A stretch of DNA of 8,540 nt. Origin: Candidatus Acetothermia bacterium (lineage in GTDB: Bacteria; Bipolaricaulota; Bipolaricaulia; Bipolaricaulales; Bipolaricaulaceae). The position numbers and the translations under genes were made by a program. The stretch is from assembly GCA_011057175.1 (NCBI GenBank), contig DSBZ01000066.1, positions 1 to 8,540 of the forward strand, given 5' to 3'. The stretch's first letter is position 1, and each line of letters begins with the position of its first letter. Under the pieces are notes generated by a model that made no database searches, had not been told where the DNA came from, and saw only the letters and a list, made by a program, of their open reading frames with translations. This document shows positions 5,289 to 8,540 of the stretch, in pieces.

Positions 5289-7146
5289 GTTCCCACCTAC
5301 CACCCCCAACCTGAGGGGTAGCCGGATCCATTGTGCAGGAGGCGGCGCGGATGGCCCGCGCGTCCCCAGAGTCCGCTGCAGCGAGGAGGTCGGCGAGCCG
5401 CGCATCGAACTCCCCCGCCGGCGGCGGCTCCGTCCGCGCCACGAAGATCTTCTCGTGGCGCGAGGCCACCGTGCCTTCCTCCGCCGTGAGGACCTCCTCA
5501 AAAAGCTTCTCCCCCGGCCGCAGCCCCGTGAACACAATGGGGATGTCCACCCCTGGCTCCAGCCCCGACAGGCGGATGAGGTCCTCAGCTAGGTCCACGA
5601 TTCGCACCGGTTCCCCCATGTCGAGGACATACACCGCCCCGTTGTCCCCGAGTCCCCCCGCCTGGAGGACGAGCTGGACGGCCTCGGGGATCGTCATGAA
5701 GTACCGCTTCATCTCGGGATGGGTGACCGTCACCGGCTCCCGCCGTCGGATCTGGTCCCGGAACGTGGGAACGACGCTCCCCCGACTTCCGAGGACGTTC
5801 CCGAACCGGACGGACACGAACACCTGCCCCGGCGCGGCCCGGCCCGCCGCGCGTTGAACGACGTACTCCGCCACCCGCTTCGTCGCCCCCATCACCGACG
5901 TCGGGTTGACCGCCTTGTCCGTGGACACGTTCACGAACCGCTCCACGCCGTGTTCGAGGGCCAGCTCGACCAGGTTCGCCGTCCCCGCCACGTTGTTCCG
6001 GACAGCGGCCGCCGGGTTCTCCTCCATGAGCGGGACGTGCTTGTGGGCCGCGGCGTGGAACACGACGTGGGGCCTTCCCTGGCGAAACAGGGGCTCGAGG
6101 TCCTCCCGGAGACGCACGTCCCCGACCACGGTGCGGAACGGCGGCCGGGGCTCGCGGCGTTCGAGCTCCCGGGAGAGAGCGAACAGGCTGTTCTCCCCGT
6201 GGCCAAGGAGGATCACCTCCCGCGGGCCGAACCGCAAGACCTGCCGGACGAGCTCGCTCCCGATCGATCCCCCGGCCCCACTGACGAGGACGACCCTCCC
6301 CACGAGGTAGCCTGCGATCTCGTCGAGGTCCAACCGCACCGGCTCCCGCCGGAGGAGGTCCTCGAGGTCCACCTCGCGCAGTTCCCCGATCGACACCCGG
6401 CCGGAGAGGATCTCGTGGAGGGCAGGCATGATCCGGTACCCGACGCCGGCGGCGCGGGCGGCGTCCACCACCCGGCGCACCACCTCCCCCGGTGCCGAGG
6501 GGATCGCGATGAGGACCTCATCAGCCTTCAGGCGGCGCGCCACCTGGGGCAGATCACCGAGCCTCCCCCACACGCGCAGGCCGGCCACGCTGAGGCGCTG
6601 TTTGGGAAGGGCGTCGTCGAGGTACCCCACCGGCACGAGCCCGGCCTCGGGGTGGCGGTGCATCTCGCGGGCGAGCATCGTCCCCGCCTCGCCCGCGCCG
6701 GCGATGAGCACCCGGCGGCCCTTCCCCGCCGTCCGCCGCCCCGCCCCCTCGTGGAGGAGCCGGGCCGCGAAGCGCGCCCCGCCCAAGAGGAGGAGGGCCA
6801 GCATGCCCGAGATCGCCGGAACGCTCCGCGGGACGAACGCCCACCCCGAAAGGCCGAGCGCGACGAAGAAGAGCACCACCGTGCCCAGGCCCACCGCCGC
6901 GGCCAGATGGAAGAGGTCCCGGGCCCCGACCATCGACCACGCCTGGCGGTGGAGGGCGAACCCCCAGATCATCGCCGCCCGAACCGGCAACCCGATCAGC
7001 AAGAAGGTGATCACGCCGGGAACGTGCTGTGCGCGGATAGTCTCCAGCCGCAGGAGGTAGGCCAGCGGCACCGCCCCCGACCAGAGAACGAGGTCGACCA
7101 AGAACCGCACCCATGCGCGGCCCAACAGGCTGAGACTGCGTCTCAA
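5155..7146 (-). CDS. pglF: Membrane-anchored UDP-sugar 4,6-dehydratase (PglF/WbpM type), frameshifted end
   Basis: This 663-residue frame encodes a nucleotide-sugar 4,6-dehydratase of the long PglF/WbpM/CapD type, likely acting on UDP-N-acetylglucosamine at the inner face of the membrane. Residues 12-125 hold four predicted membrane helices. Residues 144-275 form a first nucleotide-binding-like domain (VLIAGAGEAG). The catalytic short-chain dehydrogenase domain starts at VLVSGAGGSIGSELV (286-300) and carries STDKAVNPTSVMGATKR (408-424), with Met419 and Lys423 replacing the usual Tyr-x3-Lys. GEKLF is at 545-549. The start is TTG 7144-7146, with no good ribosome site at normal spacing; GGGAGGT lies about 20 bases upstream. 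After AIRAA (598-602) the family match ends and 61 unrelated residues follow. In the +2 frame LHNGSGYPS and a TAG (5297-5299) look like the real end. Confidence 0.9.
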   Translation of the reverse strand: MRRSLSLLGRAWVRFLVDLVLWSGAVPLAYLLRLETIRAQHVPGVITFLLIGLPVRAAMIWGFALHRQAWSMVGARDLFHLAAAVGLGTVVLFFVALGLSGWAFVPRSVPAISGMLALLLLGGARFAARLLHEGAGRRTAGKGRRVLIAGAGEAGTMLAREMHRHPEAGLVPVGYLDDALPKQRLSVAGLRVWGRLGDLPQVARRLKADEVLIAIPSAPGEVVRRVVDAARAAGVGYRIMPALHEILSGRVSIGELREVDLEDLLRREPVRLDLDEIAGYLVGRVVLVSGAGGSIGSELVRQVLRFGPREVILLGHGENSLFALSRELERREPRPPFRTVVGDVRLREDLEPLFRQGRPHVVFHAAAHKHVPLMEENPAAAVRNNVAGTANLVELALEHGVERFVNVSTDKAVNPTSVMGATKRVAEYVVQRAAGRAAPGQVFVSVRFGNVLGSRGSVVPTFRDQIRRREPVTVTHPEMKRYFMTIPEAVQLVLQAGGLGDNGAVYVLDMGEPVRIVDLAEDLIRLSGLEPGVDIPIVFTGLRPGEKLFEEVLTAEEGTVASRHEKIFVARTEPPPAGEFDARLADLLAAADSGDARAIRAASCTMDPATPQVGGGRWERGTGGRRGRQPNGRRTSRCGLATSWAAEGASVPRSATGSAGESR

Positions 7147-7272
7147 GCCTTCAAAGTTGTCCGTACGCTACCTCCCTCCCTGCGTCCACCGGCTTCGCTC
7201 TCGCCGCCCCAGCGAGGGCACCGTGTCACACGCGCACGACGCCTCTGCCCATCCATCCCCACGGTCCCGCAG

Positions 7273-7292
7273 GCCACATGCTACAAGCCACA
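7273..7292 (-). repeat. Heptameric GCYACAn repeat, copy 2
   Basis: Bases GCCACAT GCTACAA GCCACA form three 7-base units on the plus strand. Read on the minus strand they encode the last residues CGL and the TAG stop of the aminotransferase. The rest of the gap 7147-7280 shows no gene; a GGGAGGT near 7166-7176 is a possible ribosome site for the dehydratase. Confidence 0.45.
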
Positions 7293-8393
7293 CGCCCGTC
7301 CAAGCGCGTCCACCACGCACTCCACCTCGTCCTCGGTCATGTTCCCGTGGAAGGGGAGCGCCACCGTGCGGCGGGCCGCTTCCTCCGTGACCGGGAGCAT
7401 CCCCTCCCGCGTGCCGAGCTCAGCCCGGATGTAGGGCTGGAGGTGCATCGGCGAGAAGTAGCCCCGGGAGGGGATCCCCTCCTCCGCCAGCCGGGCCATC
7501 ACGGCGTCGCGGTGCAAGCCTTCAGCAAGGGTTACCACGTATACGAACCAGCTCATCCGGACGTGAGGGCGCACCACGGGGGGTCGCACCCACTCGAGGC
7601 CGGAGAGGAGTTCCGTGTACATCCGGGCTACCCGCTCCCGCTTGGCAAGGAGCGTCTCGATGCGCCTAAGCTGGGAGACCCCCAAGGCGGCCGACATCTC
7701 GGTCATCCGGTAGTTGTAGCCCAAGCGTTCGTGATCGAGCCACTCGCCCATCTCCGCCCGGCCCTGGTTGCGCAACGATCGGCACAAGCGAGCGATCTCG
7801 TCGCTGTCGGTGACGATGATCCCCCCTTCTCCGGTGGTCATCTGTTTGTTGGGGTAGAAGGCAAATGCGGCGGCGGCGCCAAACTGGCCGAGCTTACGTC
7901 CCTTGTACTCCGCGCCGATAGCCTCGCAAGAGTCGTCGATGACCTTCAGCCCATACTTCTTGGCAATCCGCAAGATCCCGTCCCACTCCGCGGGGTGGCC
8001 GAACACATCCACTGCCATGATCGCCACCGTGCGCCGAGTTATCTTCCGTTCCAGGTCCTCCGGGTCGAGGTTGTAGGTATCGGGCTCGACGTCCACGAAC
8101 ACGGGCGTTGCCCGCTCGTAGAGGATTACGTTGGCGCTTGCGGCGAACGTGAACGAGGGCACGAGGACGTCGTTCCCCGGACCGATCCCCAGCGCGCGGA
8201 CGACGAGGTGGAGCGCGGTCGTCCCCGAGCTCACGGCCACGGCGTGCTTGACCCCGACGTATTCGGCGATCGCGTGCTCGAACTCCTCCGTCTGGGGCCC
8301 CAAGGCCAGCCGCCCCGAGCGGACCACCTCGGCCACCGCCCGGACGTCGTCTTCCGTGATGTCCGGGGCGGACATGGGGATGGGCCTTCTCAC
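7281..8393 (-). CDS. pglE: PLP-dependent sugar aminotransferase, DegT/DnrJ/EryC1/StrS family (PglE-like)
   Basis: This 370-residue enzyme is predicted to transfer an amino group from glutamate to the C4 keto group made by the dehydratase, yielding a 4-amino-4,6-dideoxy UDP-sugar. The family motifs are complete: [12 protein letters not shown] (6-17), the phosphate-binding SSGTTALHL (55-63), [11 protein letters not shown] (78-88), [15 protein letters not shown] (151-165) and [13 protein letters not shown] (179-191), where Lys183 forms the Schiff base. [17 protein letters not shown] (227-242) is the usual subunit and active-site segment. I chose GTG 8391-8393 because it overlaps the acetyltransferase stop as GTGA, has AAGG about 6 bases upstream, and gives the normal start of the family. 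The longer in-frame ATG at 8495 would read through the acetyltransferase gene in the wrong frame. The length is normal and no defect is seen. Confidence 0.93.
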   Translation of the reverse strand: MRRPIPMSAPDITEDDVRAVAEVVRSGRLALGPQTEEFEHAIAEYVGVKHAVAVSSGTTALHLVVRALGIGPGNDVLVPSFTFAASANVILYERATPVFVDVEPDTYNLDPEDLERKITRRTVAIMAVDVFGHPAEWDGILRIAKKYGLKVIDDSCEAIGAEYKGRKLGQFGAAAAFAFYPNKQMTTGEGGIIVTDSDEIARLCRSLRNQGRAEMGEWLDHERLGYNYRMTEMSAALGVSQLRRIETLLAKRERVARMYTELLSGLEWVRPPVVRPHVRMSWFVYVVTLAEGLHRDAVMARLAEEGIPSRGYFSPMHLQPYIRAELGTREGMLPVTEEAARRTVALPFHGNMTEDEVECVVDALGRACGL

Positions 8394-8540
8394 GGGGACC
8401 TTCGTTCCCCAAGCGACCGCGCGGGGACCCCGGCCACGGTCGACCCAGGGGCGACGTCGCGGATCACCGCTGCGCCTGCCCCGACCACGCTCCACGCCCC
8501 GATGCGCACGCCGGGGATCACCGATGCCCCCACCCCCACG
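8390..8540 (-). CDS. pglD: Hexapeptide-repeat sugar acetyltransferase, NeuD/PglD type (C-terminal part)
   Basis: The frame enters from the right edge (first full codon at base 8539) and ends at TGA 8390-8392, giving 49 residues. They read [20 protein letters not shown], then [20 protein letters not shown] and a short tail RSLGERRSP. This is the left-handed beta-helix pattern (a small or aliphatic residue every sixth position) and the final VxGVPA turn of acyltransferases such as PglD, which acetylates the 4-amino group of the sugar made by PglE. The stop overlaps the aminotransferase start by 4 bases (GTGA), so the two are translationally coupled. The N-terminal UDP-sugar-binding domain and catalytic His lie outside the window, so a serine acetyltransferase-like or other sugar acyltransferase cannot be excluded from sequence alone. 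The context favours PglD. Confidence 0.85.
   Translation of the reverse strand, partial: VGVGASVIPGVRIGAWSVVGAGAAVIRDVAPGSTVAGVPARSLGERRSP

Noticed and set aside
5719..7434. Long plus-strand open frame (571 codons) opposite the dehydratase
   Set aside because: It mirrors the dehydratase and runs into the aminotransferase. It is dominated by His, Pro, Arg and Glu and has no fold-like pattern.
8394..8495. Upstream extension of the aminotransferase to an ATG at 8495
   Set aside because: The extra 34 residues are Arg/Gly-rich and out of frame over the acetyltransferase coding sequence. The GTGA overlap gives the normal family start.
1..8540. CRISPR array, tRNA, rRNA or integron attC sites
   Set aside because: No regularly spaced repeats of CRISPR type, no tRNA-like or rRNA-like segments, and the 39-bp repeat lacks the paired core sites and strong palindrome expected of attC.

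Overview
The window is GC-rich (roughly two thirds G+C by eye), uses GTG and TTG starts, has a defence and mobile-element flavour at one end and a surface-glycan locus at the other. This suggests an accessory region of a free-living, high-GC bacterium, probably from a poorly sampled lineage. The phylum cannot be decided from this sequence. Except for the partial transposase at the left edge, every gene I can support lies on the minus strand, so the biological reading order runs from base 8540 down to base 1.

Glycan end (8540 to about 4730): the C-terminal end of a NeuD/PglD-type hexapeptide acetyltransferase overlaps by 4 bases (GTGA) a DegT/PglE-type aminotransferase, which is followed by a membrane-anchored PglF/WbpM-type nucleotide-sugar 4,6-dehydratase. 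Together they look like the PglF-PglE-PglD route to a UDP-N,N'-diacetylbacillosamine-like sugar. The dehydratase seems to carry a frameshift in its last dozen codons, so its open frame runs on into a second, badly decayed copy of its own C-terminal third.

Accessory end (about 4540 to 1): this is a row of small modules. They are a VapBC toxin-antitoxin pair with a readable promoter and hairpins; a 648-residue ST7-like tetratricopeptide protein of unknown role; a short VanZ-like fragment; a HEPN plus minimal nucleotidyltransferase (MNT) pair; a solitary HicB-type antitoxin; and the tail of an IS110-type transposase.

The most notable structure is a 39-bp repeat present three times in the same orientation (552-590, 1551-1589, 3580-3618). 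It sits between modules: HicB | repeat | MNT-HEPN-VanZ fragment | repeat | ST7-like protein | repeat | VapBC. Two copies supply, in the same frame, the last few residues and the stop codon of unrelated proteins. A separate heptameric repeat (GCYACAn) occurs at 4684-4703 and 7273-7292, and the second copy provides the stop codon of the aminotransferase. I see no RNA genes, CRISPR array, or convincing intrinsic terminator.
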